The notes: generated from the letters alone by a model not told the origin. Shown: positions 22,925 through 34,830, counted from the first letter of the stretch. The stretch is 64,000 nt of DNA from Dastarcus helophoroides (GCA_028583605.1 CM053332.1:13628442-13692441); one strand, 5' to 3'. Numbers and translations: made by a program.

Positions 22925-25900
22925 ATCCAGAAATTTTCATTTTTATATTTCAAAATTCGTTTTTTCCTGGAGGTTTCGAGTTTTTCCAACAAATTCGTTT
23001 TTTTTTTTAATTTCGAATATATTCTTGGAATCCGATTTTTTTCCTTAAAATCTGACTTTCTCAAAGTTTCGAATTTTTATCTTAAAATTCATCGTTTTTT
23101 GTTCGAAATTTCATCGTTTCTCAAAATTCAGATTTTTCTGGAATACGACTTTCCTAAGATTTCTTAAAATTTACCTTTTTTCCAAATTTGGTCGATCTTT
23201 TGATAAAAAGTAAAAATCTTTAAAAAATATGTATTGACAGATGTTGGGTTTTGGAAATATATTGCATATTTATAAAAAATATAACCTGCGAGAAAATTTT
23301 CTTTGTGCAATTTCCATTCTATTTCAAAATGGCAAACTTTTCCTCCAAATTCGCCATTCTCCTGAAAGGATTACTTTTGTCAAAATTCGTCTTTTCTTCC
23401 AAAATTATGGTTCTACTCGCAAAATTTGTCTTTTTTTGAATGAAAATTTCAATTTCTCAAAATGTCGACTTTTCTCTCGAAAATTCGATCTTTTTCTCGA
23501 TTATTTCTCCTATATCGGGCTTTTTCTGTAAGTTTCGATTTTTTTATAATTTAGGTTTCCAGAATATGTTCAACTGATTCCTTAATTTTTGCCTTCAAAT
23601 TTCGACATTTTTATCGAAATTTAGACTTCTTTTACAAAATTCATTTTTTTAATTTCAAATGTACCTACTCCTAAAATTTGTCAGTGTTTTTTCCTCAAAA
23701 TTTTGAATTTTTATCTTCAAATTCATCAGTTCTTTTTCAAGTTTTCGCCATTTCTCAAAATTTGTTTTTTTGTGAAAATTTCGACTGTTTTCACAATTCT
23801 AATTCCTGCAACTTTCGCGTTATTAACCAAAATGTGTTTTTTTTAATTTGGTCCATATTTTGATAAAAAGACAAAGATTTGAAGAAAAATATTAATTGGG
23901 AGATTTTTAAAAATAGTTTTTGGAGGTTCTGTAAAAAGGCATTTTTTGAAAAGTTCAAAATTTCGTAAAATCAGACTTTCTCTGAAAAATTTCAATTCTA
24001 TTTTGAAAATAATGACTTTTTCATCAAAAGTCGTCTTTTGCCAAATTTAAAGTTTTCTTTAATTACTGATCTTTTTTTTTAAATTTTGACTTTATTCGCA
24101 AAAAGTATTAAAATTTGACTTTTTTGTGATAAATTCTGAATTTTTTTTCAATTTTAGTTCTTATAATGTTGAGCTTTTCCTCAAAATGTTGATTTTTTTT
24201 CGAAATTCTATTGTATTTCTTAACACTGGGCTTTTAAAACTTGACTTTTTGGAAGTTTTCAGTAATTTTTTTGCCTTTTTCGTAAAATTTTAATTTTTAT
24301 TTCTTTCCAGATTTAGAAACCTTAGCATTTCCTTGAAATTCGTCTTTTTCCAAAATTTTGAATTTTTCCCTTAAATTTATTTTATTCCACAATTCCCCTC
24401 TCTCTGTATTCGTCGTTTTCAAAATTGAGATTTTTTAGATTTTTCTTTAAAAGATCTGATTTTCCAAAAATGTTCAATTTTTGTCTCAAAATTCGTGATT
24501 TTTTTCGAATTATTTTTTTTCTGAAAACTTCCATTGTTTTTAACAGAGTATTCCTAAAACTTGTCGTCTTTATTCCTCAAAATTTTGAATTTTTATCTAC
24601 AGATTCGTCAGTTCTTTTTCAAATTTTTGCCATTTCTCAAAATTGGTTTTTTTGTGAAAATTTCATCTCTTTCACAATTCTAATTTCTGCAACTTTCCCC
24701 TTATTAATCAAAATGAGATTTGTTTTTAATTTGATCGATATTTTGATAAAACGACAAACATTTGGAGAAAAATATTGATAAAAAAAAATATTTTTTGGAA
24801 GTTCTGTAAAAAATATTTTTTGAAAAGTTCAAATTTATTCTCAAATTTTCTTAAAATCAGACTTTTTTTGAAAAATTTCAATTCTATTTTGAAAATAGCG
24901 ACTTTTTCATCAAAAGTCTCTCTTCCCAAATTTAGGGTTTTTTTTACTGGTCTTTTTTTCCAAATTTTGACTTAATTCGCAAAATTCTACTTTTTTGTAT
25001 TAAAATTTGACTTTTTGTGAAAAATTCTGGATTTCTTTTCAATTTTAGGTATTTTTTTTATAATATCGAGCTTTTCTTCGAAATGTTGATTTTTTTTCGA
25101 AATTTCGTTGTATTTTTTAACACTGGGCTTTTGGAACCTGACTTTTTGGAAAATTTCGATAATTTTTTTGGCTTTTTCGGAAATTTTGATTTTTATCTCT
25201 TTCCAAATTTAGGAACCTTAGTATACCCTTCAAATTCGTCTTTTTCTCAAAATTTTGAATTTTTCCCTTAAATTTATTTTATTCCAAAATTTCCCTGTTT
25301 CTCTATATTCGTCGTTTTCAAAATTATGATTTTTTAGATTTTTCTTTGAAAAATCTGATTTTCCAAAAATGTTCAATTTTTGTCTCAAAATTCGTAATTT
25401 TTTTCGAATTATCTCTTTTCTGAAAACTTACATTGCTTTTAACACAGCTTTCCTCAAGTTTCAACTTACTTATCAAAATTTGTCTTTTTGTCAAAATTTT
25501 GCGAACAATATTTGCTTGAGAACTTTCATATTTTTCAAAAATGAATTTTTCTAAAAAGATAAAAATTGCAAACAATTTTATTCACACTCTTAAATAATTT
25601 CTCAAAAAATTCGACAAATGCAAATATCCATTTATTTTGAAATGTTACTTTTCTTCGAAATTTCGACTATTTTTTTCAAAATGCGTCCTTTTTTCGACTT
25701 AAATCGACGTTTTTGTCTTAATTAATTTTAGTAGTTTTTTTCTGGAAAAGGTGACCTTTTTTCGAAGTTTTACCTTTTCCTTGGTATTTCGATTTTTCCT
25801 CGAAATTTCGTTATATTTTCAATATTGGGCTTTTTCTGAAGGTTCAAGCTTTTTTCGAAGTTGACTTACCAGAAATTGTTACTGATTTCATAAGATTTAA

Positions 25901-26885
25901 ATTTTTAACACAAATTCCATATTTAGTTTTCCTCGAACTATCTTCTCGTAAAATAAGTCTTTTTCCCAAAATTCGCCTTTTTCTAAAAAGCGTATTCTCT
26001 CTTTTTCGACTTTTCTTCCAAAATTCGCTCCTTTTCAAAATTTCGCCATTTTCCTTAATGTATGTTTTTTTTCTGAAAAGTTTGGCCTTTTTAAATTTGA
26101 CTTTCTAGAAATTTCAGCTCGTGTATCAAGATTCGCATTATTCTTGAGATTTCAGATTGTAATATCAAAATTCGATGTTTCTGAAGTTTCGATTTTTTCG
26201 AGAAAGAATATTGTATGAAATTACAACCTCATTTTCAAAATTCAACTTCTCGTGAAACTGGCAATTTTTTTCACCAAATTTGACATTTAGAAATTTTTAT
26301 CTTTCCGAAATACTAATTTCTTAGTTTAACTTTGATTTTTAATTTTTGTTTCCCAAAACTGGTTTTCTTCTTGAAAATGTAACCCTTATTTTCTAAATTT
26401 CGACTGAATTTTATAAAAATCGTTTATTTTTTCAAGGTATTTTCATTAGTATTTAGCTTTTTCTGAAAATTTCTTTGAAATTTGTCTTTTTGGAGTTTTA
26501 GCTTGGTTTGCATAATTTGTCCAATTTTCGAAATTTTGACTTGTACTTCAAAATTATATTTATGGAAATTTGAACTCGAAATTAGATTTTTTTCTCTAAA
26601 TAACCCCTTCTTAAAATTCGTTTATTTTTCCCAAATTGGATCGAAATTTTAATACACAGCTAACAATTCCGAGAAAGGTTTCTTGTAAATTTCAAGATTG
26701 TCAAAATTTGAATAAGGTGAAAATTCTGATCTTTGAAAATTGCTTTTTTTCAAATGCTGCTTTTTTCACAAAATTCGACTTTTAGAAAATTTGAATTTTT
26801 GTTTTTAAAATTTCGAAATATTTTTAAATATTCGGAAAGTTCCGATTTCTATTTTAAAATCGATTTTATAACTGTTTAGTTATTT
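22925..26885 (+). repeat. degenerate ~20-bp array, T-rich strand, with ~900-bp duplication
   Basis: About 4 kb of the quasi-repeat. At 23600-25400 it contains a tandem duplication of roughly 900 bp. AACACTGGGCTTTT recurs at about 24222 and 25119, TTTCCAAAAATGTTCAATTT at about 24461 and 25360, and TTCCTCAAAATTTTGAATTT at about 23691 and 24573. At the distal side, near 27015-27060, the phrase CCTCCCCCTGAAGCAAATTC followed by TGCCTACACCATG may be a transposon terminus, but no partner was found. Confidence 0.85.
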
Positions 26886-26889
26886 TTCG

Positions 26890-27540
26890 AAATTTCTATC
26901 CCCAGTTCATGTAATTAAATGAAAATATAATGTAGGTAAATGTAGTTAAAGTTTACAAATACTCAACCGAAAGGTTTTTTACAAATTATGTCTTTTTTTG
27001 TTCATCGATTTTACAAGACAATTAATGCCTCCCCCTGAAGCAAATTCTGCCTACACCATGGTTAATGGACCAGATATTAAAGACTCATTAATCAAATAAA
27101 GATAAATTATGAGAATTATAATTATTATAAAATTTTCATTGATGCAATTTTGATCTTTTTTTTGTCTTTCTATTTCTGAATGTAAGGCAAAAAAATGGCA
27201 ATAACACCAAAAATGGAAAAATAACCTGGAAACTGTCAAAAATGGCAAATATTGCATCAAATGGCAAATGTCATAACTTCCGGACTCTATTCATGTCTAG
27301 TAAACTTTATTAATGATAAAAACGCAACAGAAATTAATTAATTAACTTGTGACAATTAATTATGAAGATAAAAATAGCATAAAATCTTTTAGCTGTGTCC
27401 CCATTGTAGTTTCCTAGATTCCCACACAAACCCTCGTTATCTTGGACATGATTTATGGACTAATCTTATTTATTTAACAATCAATAGGCAAAGAACGTTT
27501 CCATTGAAAAACGTATCTCACAATCGGTCGATAAATGTTG
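26890..27540. other. unassigned AT-rich DNA
   Basis: No gene. ATGGCAA/AAAATGG phrases at 27190-27270 echo similar ones near 22690-22760, so both flanks of the 22.9-26.9 kb tract may belong to one larger unit. This is only a hint. Confidence 0.3.
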
Positions 27541-27544
27541 ACAG

Positions 27545-27870
27545 ATGCCATTTTCTAGCAACAAAATGAAAACGACTTCAACACGTCGGCGTCGGGTGAG
27601 GTCAGACGCCGGGAGCGTCGGCATCGGTGAGGCTGAGACGTTGATTGTGTCCCGTTCGGTTCCGCACGAACAGGTGGCGGACGGCCTTGACGCTCTCTCA
27701 CCGTGGAGCCGTGCCAGGCCTCCAGACAGCTGTTCCCACCGTGCTCTGCTCCTCGGTTTCTCTAACCTGTCGCCGCTGACACTTCAACCTCTCTGTTATT
27801 TCCCACTGAATGCCGGGAATCACTTGCACTTGCTCTTTGGGCGATTTAACCCGAAAGCCTAGTTGTAGTA
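27545..27870. other. GC-rich, CpG-containing island with open frame
   Basis: This patch is visibly richer in G+C and CpG than its surroundings. A 105-codon frame on + (27545-27862, MPFSSNKMKTTSTRRRR...) is open, but so are parts of other frames, as expected in GC-rich DNA. A donor-like CGG/GTGAGG lies at about 27593. I do not recognise the protein in either strand. It could be an exon, a promoter-type CpG island or a foreign insertion. Confidence 0.35.
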
Positions 27871-28044
27871 ACATGCTGTTCCCTATCTCTTTCCATCATA
27901 CGTTTACGTCCTCTATGATAAATGTCAACGTCAATTTTAGAAGTGAAACATTATTCGATTAGAAGATTTATGGTTGTGCCTGATTTGATAATCAGGTTCG
28001 CTTAAACAAAATTAGTTTCTCATTGATATTTTTACGATACCGTT

Positions 28045-28570
28045 TCAGTTATTCGGGACATCAGCTTCGACCAAATTAGAAAACAAAATAGCTGAATCAG
28101 GAATTAGCTCTTCCTGCGAAGGTTCTAAATATCCTGCCCCATTGAGATTTCCTTGAAAGAAAATTGGTCCTATAACTGGATCACCAACAATACCTGCCCA
28201 AACAATGACTTTCTCTGGATGTTGAGTGTGGCCTTCCCTCATCCAGTATGGGTTGTAGTCTGCCCAGTAACGACAATTTTGACGATTTAGCTCACCATTT
28301 AACATAAACATTGACTCATCTGAATATATTTTCTATGCTTAGAACATTTCTATCCAGTAGATCCATCATTTGTTCGCAAAACTGGAGTCTTCTATCCGGA
28401 TCATCTTCTAAGAGTTCATGGAGGATTGTCATTTTATAAGGACAACATTTTTGCATTTTCAGAATTCTTGCAACTGAAGACTAGCTAATTTCGAGTTCCC
28501 TACCTATCCGACTAGTGGGGACATGAGGAGGATTTTCTTGGACGTCGACAGTGCTTCTAATCTGCTGGTT
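28045..28570 (-). pseudogene. mariner/IS630-type transposase fragment
   Basis: This is a second copy of the family at 18898-19813. On the minus strand it shows ILHELLEDDPDRRLQF (near 28400-28430) and YSDESMFMLNGELNRQNCRY (near 28265-28325), where the D of SDES is the first catalytic aspartate. WMREGHTQHPEKVIVWAGIV, FFQGNLNGAGYL and EELIPDSAIL follow. The frame is open from 28311 to 28045 but shifts before that. The N-terminus and the C-terminal catalytic region are missing, so this is a relic. Confidence 0.8.
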
Positions 28571-29555
28571 GTTCCAAGATCGTCACACTTATTAAAACTA
28601 ACATTTTTTTTTCAATTTTTACAATTTTTGCAACTTTAGTAAATGACGAATACGTAGAACAATAATTATTATACACGATCGCTGTCAATGTCTAGAACAT
28701 AATTGCGAAAAACTGATTTTTGAGAACGTTTACGCCGAAAAAATGTTTAGTGCAGCATCAGTCGACTAAAAAATAACTTCAACTATATTCAAGTTAGAAC
28801 TCTCTAGTCATCAACATCGGGTGTAGATATTCCTAGATGCTCCAACAAAAATCGTAAGAAACAACTGTTAAATTTCAAATACTAAAATACACAATGGTTA
28901 CTAATTATATTCGCGAAACGGCGAAAATAATCAAATGTGTATTGACTGTCTTATTTTTCTCGGTATTATTAACAATACAGTCGGAGTAAAATTTAATTAA
29001 AATCTAACACGTACCAAACATTTTTCATTATTCGAATCAAATTAATTTTATTTTTTTCCCAAAGTATAATATTACTAGACTCAAAGTTAATAATACAATG
29101 AGGTTAACAGGATATATTTATTACCTTTTATATAAATAGGTTTCTCCTTTTATCCTGACAGTTACTGGTATGTTATATTGTTTCTGTTGTGCAGATTGGT
29201 TCATTAAGCGTTATCTATTTAAGCAAGTACACGTGTTTTTGCCATTTCTGGTATTCCGCTGAAATCGAGATCGTAATAAATCGGCCGTATCGCGATTGTT
29301 TCAAAAACCAGTTCGGTCACAAGATATTGGCGATTTGCAAAGGTTTGAATCTACTATATGTAGAAGTTTTATATGTATTTGAAGGTATATGCATATAAAA
29401 ACATTTAATTATTGAGACGTCTCTTTTATCACAACGAAATCGGAGAATAATTATATTTTTAACCCACAATATCATTAAATCTTAATGAATGATCCGAAGG
29501 TTTAGAAGTTATTTCTCTTTAACGCAATTGGGAGACTTTCCAATTCTTTAGAATA
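28571..29555. other. unassigned AT-rich DNA
   Basis: No gene, RNA or repeat is recognised. A small frame at 29189-29398 has no family resemblance. Confidence 0.35.
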
Positions 29556-29559
29556 CTTC

Positions 29560-31650
29560 CTTTCCTTGAAACAATTTTTCGAAATGTCTACCTTTTTCTC
29601 AAATTTCGTATATGTTTTTACACAGTTTGACTTTTTTTTGGAATTTCGCATTTATTCATAAAATTCGACTTCTTTTATCAATCATGACTGTCAAAGTTTC
29701 GAATTTAAAAGTTCCTCCTTTTTTTTCTGAAATTTCGCCATTTCTCGAAATTCGACTTTTTCTGAAAATTTCGACTTTTTTTCATTCTGAAAATTTCAGC
29801 TTGTTCATTAAAATTTGCCATTTCCTCGAAATTTAGTCGATCTCCTGACAAACAGATTTACTTTTTGAAAATTTAAAATTAAAGGGTAAACAATTTTTGT
29901 AAACTTCAACCCTATTTTAATTCAAATTTCTGGAAGTTTCAACTTGTTTGTCAAAATTTCAATGTGTTATCACAATATTTGACATTTTGTGACGTCCGTT
30001 GAGGCAAGGTCTTCCTCTGACTCGAGGAGTCCAGAGAAAATAAATATTCGATTTTTTTTTAATTTGCTTTTTCTAAATTTCGATAAAATCTGTGGTTTCT
30101 GGGAAAATTCACTAAGATTAAACGCTATTTCTCAAAATTTAAATCACTTTTGCAAAAGTTTTCTCACAATATTGTCTATTTCTCGGGAGTTTTGATTATT
30201 TTGTTTTAATTTCGACATTTTTTTAAATTATACTTTCTTTGGGCCATTTTTTGTCCATTTTAAAGTTTTCTCGAAATTTCGATCTTTTTACAAATTCTGA
30301 TATTTTTCTGAATATTTAGCTGAAAATATCAATCTTTTAGATTCCGATTTTTTTTTTAAATTTTGACTGGTTTCCTAAAGTTTGCCTTTTTTTGGGAAGT
30401 CTTGATTTTTCTCTCAATATTCAATATTTAATATTTCTATAAATTTTTTCTTTTTCCTAGTAAATTCGTCTTTTTTTCAATATTTAGAATTTTTCTAAAA
30501 TAGTCTTCTACCTAATAAAATTCGCCTGTTGCTCAAAATTTGTCTTTTTCGAAATTACGGTTTTATTTTCGAAATCCTACTTTTGGACTTTTACAAAAAT
30601 GGTTTATTCATTTCAAAATTTTATCATTTTCTTGAATATTTGTCTTTTTCAATAAAGTACGACTTTTAAATCAAATGGGTTTGTGGTTTTGAAAATGTTC
30701 ACTTTTCTCTCTAAATTAGATCGAAATGTTAATAAAAATGTTGCGAAAAATACTTTTGGCGATTTCGCGAAAAAGATTTTTTTGGAAATCTTTACTAAAT
30801 TATAATGAATTGTAAATCTTTACTGAATTTTAAATTGTGAGAACAATGTTTTTCAAAAATTGTGAATTTTCTTTCTCAAAATTGGAGTTTTTTTGAAAAT
30901 TGCGCCTTTTCACAAAATTAGATTTTTGAAAATTTTGACTTTTTTGAATTTTGAACATTTCTCGAGTGTTTAAAAAAGGTTAGGTTTTTATTTTCAGTAT
31001 GATTTATCGAAAATTTCATATTTTCCAATCTCCCCCTTAAAATTGGACTTTTCTTTTTTGGAATTTGGAATATTTTCTAGAAAGTTCAATATTTTTCTAA
31101 AAACTGTTAATGTAATTTTCAAAAATCATGAATTTCTTTCGAAGTGTTTGTTTTTTCTGATTTTTTTTTTTAATTTGATTGCCGACAATTTTAACTTGTT
31201 CGAAATTCATCTTATTTTCCAAATTTTCACTTTATCTCAAAATTCGATTTTCTGTTTCTGGGCATTTCCGTTTAAAATTGAAATTTTTTTGAAGATTTAA
31301 ACTTTTTCACAAAATTCGTTTATTTTTTGTCAAATTGGATCGAAATTTTAATTGAAATTTAAACAAAGTGAGAAGAATATTTTTAGAAATTTTGATTTTT
31401 AATTGAAAATCTTGACTTTTCTGAAAATTACAAGTTTATGCAAGAGATGTATTTAATAAATTTCCAATATCAGAATGTCGGCTTTAAATTTGACATTTTT
31501 TGACAAAGTTGTAGGTTTGAACTCTCATATTATTTATAAAAATTTTCTTTTTTAACTCTTAATCACTTCTGTTCCAAAATCTCCTTTTTCTAAATCAAAA
31601 TATTCAGAATTTTGACCATATAGAAATTTCAATTTCTTTTGTCTATTCGA
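29560..31650 (+). repeat. degenerate ~20-bp array, T-rich strand
   Basis: The same quasi-repeat as elsewhere. A GC-richer island at 29990-30035 (GACGTCCGTTGAGGCAAGG...GAAAATAAATATTCG) resembles the lead-in AAAATAAATATTCAGCC seen before the tracts at 41400 and 51270. It may be a shared internal block of the element family. Confidence 0.8.
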
Positions 31651-31659
31651 TTCATAATG

Positions 31660-33160
31660 TTGCAAGTTAGAGAAAATTCTTATGGAAAAAACTGCAATAC
31701 TGATGAACCACCAAATAACCAAGTTTTTAACATAATATTATTTGGTTTATAGACTTCCAGGAGCACATTTGTGAATTTTAAGGGATTTTTGAGAACAAAC
31801 AATTGAACTGCCCATGAACTACTAAATGTCCAACGTTTAGCTCAAAATATTTGCGAATTTGAGAGATTTCATGGAAAAACAACCGCCAGTGAAGAACCAA
31901 ATATCCAACTTATTAACATAACATCATTTTTCTTGTGATTTTTCAAGAAGAGAATGTTTTATTTCAAAACAATTGAAATACCGGTGAACTATCAAATGTC
32001 CATCGTTTTAGCTCAAACTGATTTTGATCAGGAACCACCAAATAACCAACTTTTTAACAAACATCATTTTGCTTGTGATTCTCCAAGAAAAGAATGTTTC
32101 ATGGCAAAACGATTGAAATATTGATGAACTACCAAATGTACAACATTTTAGCTCAAAATCATTTTGTTCAGGTTATTCCATGAGAATCTTTGCGAATTTT
32201 AGAGAATATTTTAGTGGGAAAACAACTGCAATACTGATGAACCACCAAATAATCAAGTTTTTAATATAATATTATTTGATTTATAGACCTCCAAAAGCAC
32301 ATTTGTAAATTTTAGGGGATTTTTGTGAACAAACAATTGAAATACTCACGAACTACTAAGTGCTCAACGTTTAGCTCAAAATATTTGCGAATTTGAGAGA
32401 TTTCATGGAAAAACAACCGCCAGTGAACCACCAAATATCCAACTTTTTAACATAACATGATTTTTCTTGTGATTCTTCAAGAAGAGAATGTTTCATGGCA
32501 AAACAATTTAAATACTGATGAACTACCAAATATCCAACGTTTTAGCTCAAAATTGTTTTGATCAGGAACCACCAAATATCCAACTTTTTAACATAACATC
32601 ATTTTGCTTGTGATTCTCCAAGAAGAGAATGTTTCATGATAATATAATTGAAATACTGATGAATTACCAAATATCCAACATTTAGCTCAAAATTATTTTG
32701 TTCAGGTTACTCCATGAGAACATTTGCGAATTTTAGAGAATATTTTGTGGGAAAACAACTGAAATAGTAATGAGCCACCAAATACTTAACTTTTTAACAT
32801 GATATTGTTATGTCTATGGTCCTCTAAGAGCACATTTGTGAATTTTAGAGAATTTTTCGTGTCCAAACAATTGAATTACTGATGAAATATTAAATGGCCA
32901 ACGTTTTAGTTCCAAAGAAATTGATCAGGATCCTCCATGGGAACATTTGCGAATTTAAGAAATGTTATGGGAAAACAACTGCAATACTGATAAACCATCA
33001 AATACCTAACCTTTTATCATCAAATTAATTTGCCTTTGATGGTCTTAAAGAATTTGTGAATTTTTTTGACTTCAGATAAAACACAAAACATAGAAGTGGT
33101 GTAAATTTTCATTTTATGGGAAAACAACTGCAATACTGACAAACCATCAAATATCTTACT
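31660..33160 (+). repeat. higher-order tandem repeat, unit ~535 bp
   Basis: Two sub-motifs alternate: CAACTTTTTAACATAACATC (with variants near 31723, 31907, 32045, 32253, 32437, 32579, 32788) and CAACGTTTTAGCTCAAAATT (near 31830, 32001, 32138, 32368, 32536, 32672, 32897). The pattern as a whole recurs at about 535 bp: ACTGCAATACTGATGAACCA occurs near 31691 and 32227, and a variant near 32760. Nearly three units are present. An inverted diverged unit is at 12230-12720. Confidence 0.9.
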
Positions 33161-33163
33161 TTA

Positions 33164-33640
33164 GTAGTAGTAGTTTTTTTCCGATGAGGAGGGAAAACCT
33201 TTATGGGCTCCCATCCACGTAGATGGGGAATGTCAGACTCTTACTGACTAAAACCCCTCCTCCCTTCCTCAGAGACTGCTTTCTCTTCTGGACTACCCCT
33301 CGGGGTATTACTTCAAAGAGGACTTTCTTTAGATGGTTACTTAGTTTCCTTTACCTTCTTTGCTCCATGTCTTTCCGTTTTTTAGTTATTATCTTGGTTA
33401 CAAATTTGCCAATGTCATCCCAGTATTCTTTGGATTGTAGCATCTGGATTACCAGATTTTGCGACGTAAGTATTCCAACTATTCTCTCGGCTTCCTCCCT
33501 TTCACCATCTTTCACACTCAAAAACTGTGTGTTCTACATTATCTTCTCTGTCACAGTGTATGCATCTAGATGTGTCACTGTGTGCAAATCGTTTTAGGTA
33601 CGCCTGGAAGCTTCCCTGTCTTGATAACACAATGCTGGTA
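33164..33640 (-). mobile_element. R1-like LINE, 5'-truncated, between TAG tracts
   Basis: A 3' piece of a non-LTR retrotransposon on the minus strand. It contains the end of ORF2 (33351-33628) and a 3' UTR of about 180 bp. It ends in AAAAAAA followed by (CTA)n read on minus (33164-33177). Its 5' break near 33636 abuts a second (TAG)n tract (33636-33700). The zinc-knuckle type and C-terminal wording fit the R1 group. Confidence 0.8.
33351..33628 (-). pseudogene. R1-like ORF2 C-terminus with zinc knuckle
   Basis: The minus-strand frame reads SRQGSFQAYLKRFAHSDTSR, then a CCHC-type knuckle CIHCDREDNVEHTVFEC (C-x2-C-x8-H-x4-C), then a stop right after ERW. One frame over, the family sequence continues: EEAERIVGILTSQNLVIQML, then YWDDIGKFVTKIITKKRKD, ending at TAA 33353-33351. 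The break near 33510-33518 is therefore a frameshift. C-terminal knuckles followed by this helical tail are typical of R1-type ORF2 proteins. The polymerase and endonuclease domains are absent through 5' truncation. Confidence 0.8.
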
Positions 33641-33700
33641 GTAATAGGAGTAGTAGTAGTAGTAGCAGTAGTAGTAGGAGAAGGAGGAGTAGCAGTAATG
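33636..33700. repeat. (TAG)n-rich microsatellite
   Basis: GTAGTAATAGGAGTAGTAGT and following TAG, CAG and GAG triplets run to about 33700. A smaller (TAG)n lies at 33164-33177 on the other side of the R1-like fragment. Confidence 0.9.
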
Positions 33701-33965
33701 TGAAAGCCTAATACGCCGAAGTGTTTTTACATGTATTTATTTGGAAAAACAGATGTTTCGCAAAGGGAGACTTTATACAACCCATTAAGAGGGAAGGTGC
33801 ATTAAATTTGTATCCATTATCCTCTTAAATGTTACTACAATTACTAATATTAAGCAACTACAGAAGATAAATTTCGTATTAGTTACTACCTTTTTCTTAG
33901 TGAATAAGAAAACACCGATTGTTTCTAAAAGTAACGATGAAATGAGCGAAGCACGTTATGAAACC

Positions 33966-34109
33966 CAGTAGCGTAATTTCAACATTTTAACCCCAGCCAC
34001 CCCACCAAAGTGTAGTGGAACCCATAAATTCTGAGGTGGCAAAACTCTACATTGGATAAATTCTGGGGTGGAAACTGGCACTCCTTCCCATTCTCGAATT
34101 ACGCCACTG
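33966..34109. mobile_element. 144-bp hAT MITE
   Basis: The ends are CAGTAGCGTAATTTC and, reversed, CAGTGGCGTAATTCG. The flanking 8-bp direct duplication is ATGAAACC (33958-33965 and 34110-34117). The interior is non-coding and GC-richer, with GTGGAACCC and GGTGGAAACTGG phrases. This is a complete small element. Confidence 0.92.
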
Positions 34110-34379
34110 ATGAAACCAGTTGAAATAAGAAACTATTTAAAAATTTGTGAAATATGTATTTGCTTAGGACATTCGTTGGATATTCTGAGATAGATTCAAT
34201 TTGCCATCGATTCTCTGAATAAGAAAAACGTTACAAAGATTTACTAGATAAAATATTTGATCTTTTTTATGCCCATAAAACAAATCCATTATCTTTCATG
34301 TTCTAATAACACATATAATCCATAAAAAAGCAATAAAACCAGGATACAATTTCAGAAAATGAAATAATACAGCAGGAAG

Positions 34380-34830
34380 AGGGAAGTGTCCCACAAGCGA
34401 ACGGGCGGCCTGCGTGAGACATCGGCTCGGTGGGTGGTGGTGTCGTCGATCCCTCGGGGCGTGAGGGCCCGGGGGACGGCCGACTCACGAGACCTGGCGA
34501 TCGTCTCCGAGGAGGCGGTTACGAGGGTGCATCGATCTGCCACGGCGTTGTTGCCACCTGGAGGCGCATTCCGCGACACCCTCTCTACATGGCAACCGTG
34601 CACCACAAACATTGATTCTTTCCATTATAAATAGTACGCAAAAAATGCGTTCCTATATATCATCTCCCCCAGACATGCTTTGTGGCCCGGAAATTTCATT
34701 TTATAACTTTTATAACGATGGTGCTTAATAATTTCATTTCCTGACCGGACGGTCTCGACTGCGGCCGAAGGTTGGGGCAGCAGCGTGGACCATGGTCGCG
34801 GAGCGTCAGGTTAAGTGCGCTAATTAAATT
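34380..34830. other. GC-rich CpG island
   Basis: It is strongly GC- and CpG-rich relative to the window, especially 34390-34600 and 34745-34810. It includes a candidate minus-strand first exon (34489-34612). On + there is GGACCATGGTCGCGGAGCGTCAG split by a donor-like CAG/GTTAAG near 34811. It may be a promoter region, but no downstream gene is visible. Confidence 0.4.
34489..34612 (-). CDS. candidate first coding exon (unidentified)
   Basis: On the minus strand an ATG at 34612 opens MFVVHGCHVERVSRNAPPGG and stays open for 41 codons plus one base. It ends at a strong donor consensus, GTGAGT, complement of 34483-34488. A TATA-like TATTTATAATGG lies about 20 bases upstream of the ATG on the same strand. 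The DNA is GC-rich, so long open frames arise easily here: the complementary strand is also open for 82 codons. I do not recognise the peptide, and no second exon was found. Treat it as a hypothesis. Confidence 0.22.

Noticed and set aside
27015..27068. CTGCCTACACCATG as the right end of an element covering 22.9-27.0 kb, with duplication GTTAATGG
   Set aside because: I could not find the corresponding left end or a second GTTAATGG.
31660..33160. Regularly spaced repeats as a possible CRISPR array
   Set aside because: Units are ~535 bp and diverged, with no short identical repeats or spacers. The setting is clearly eukaryotic.
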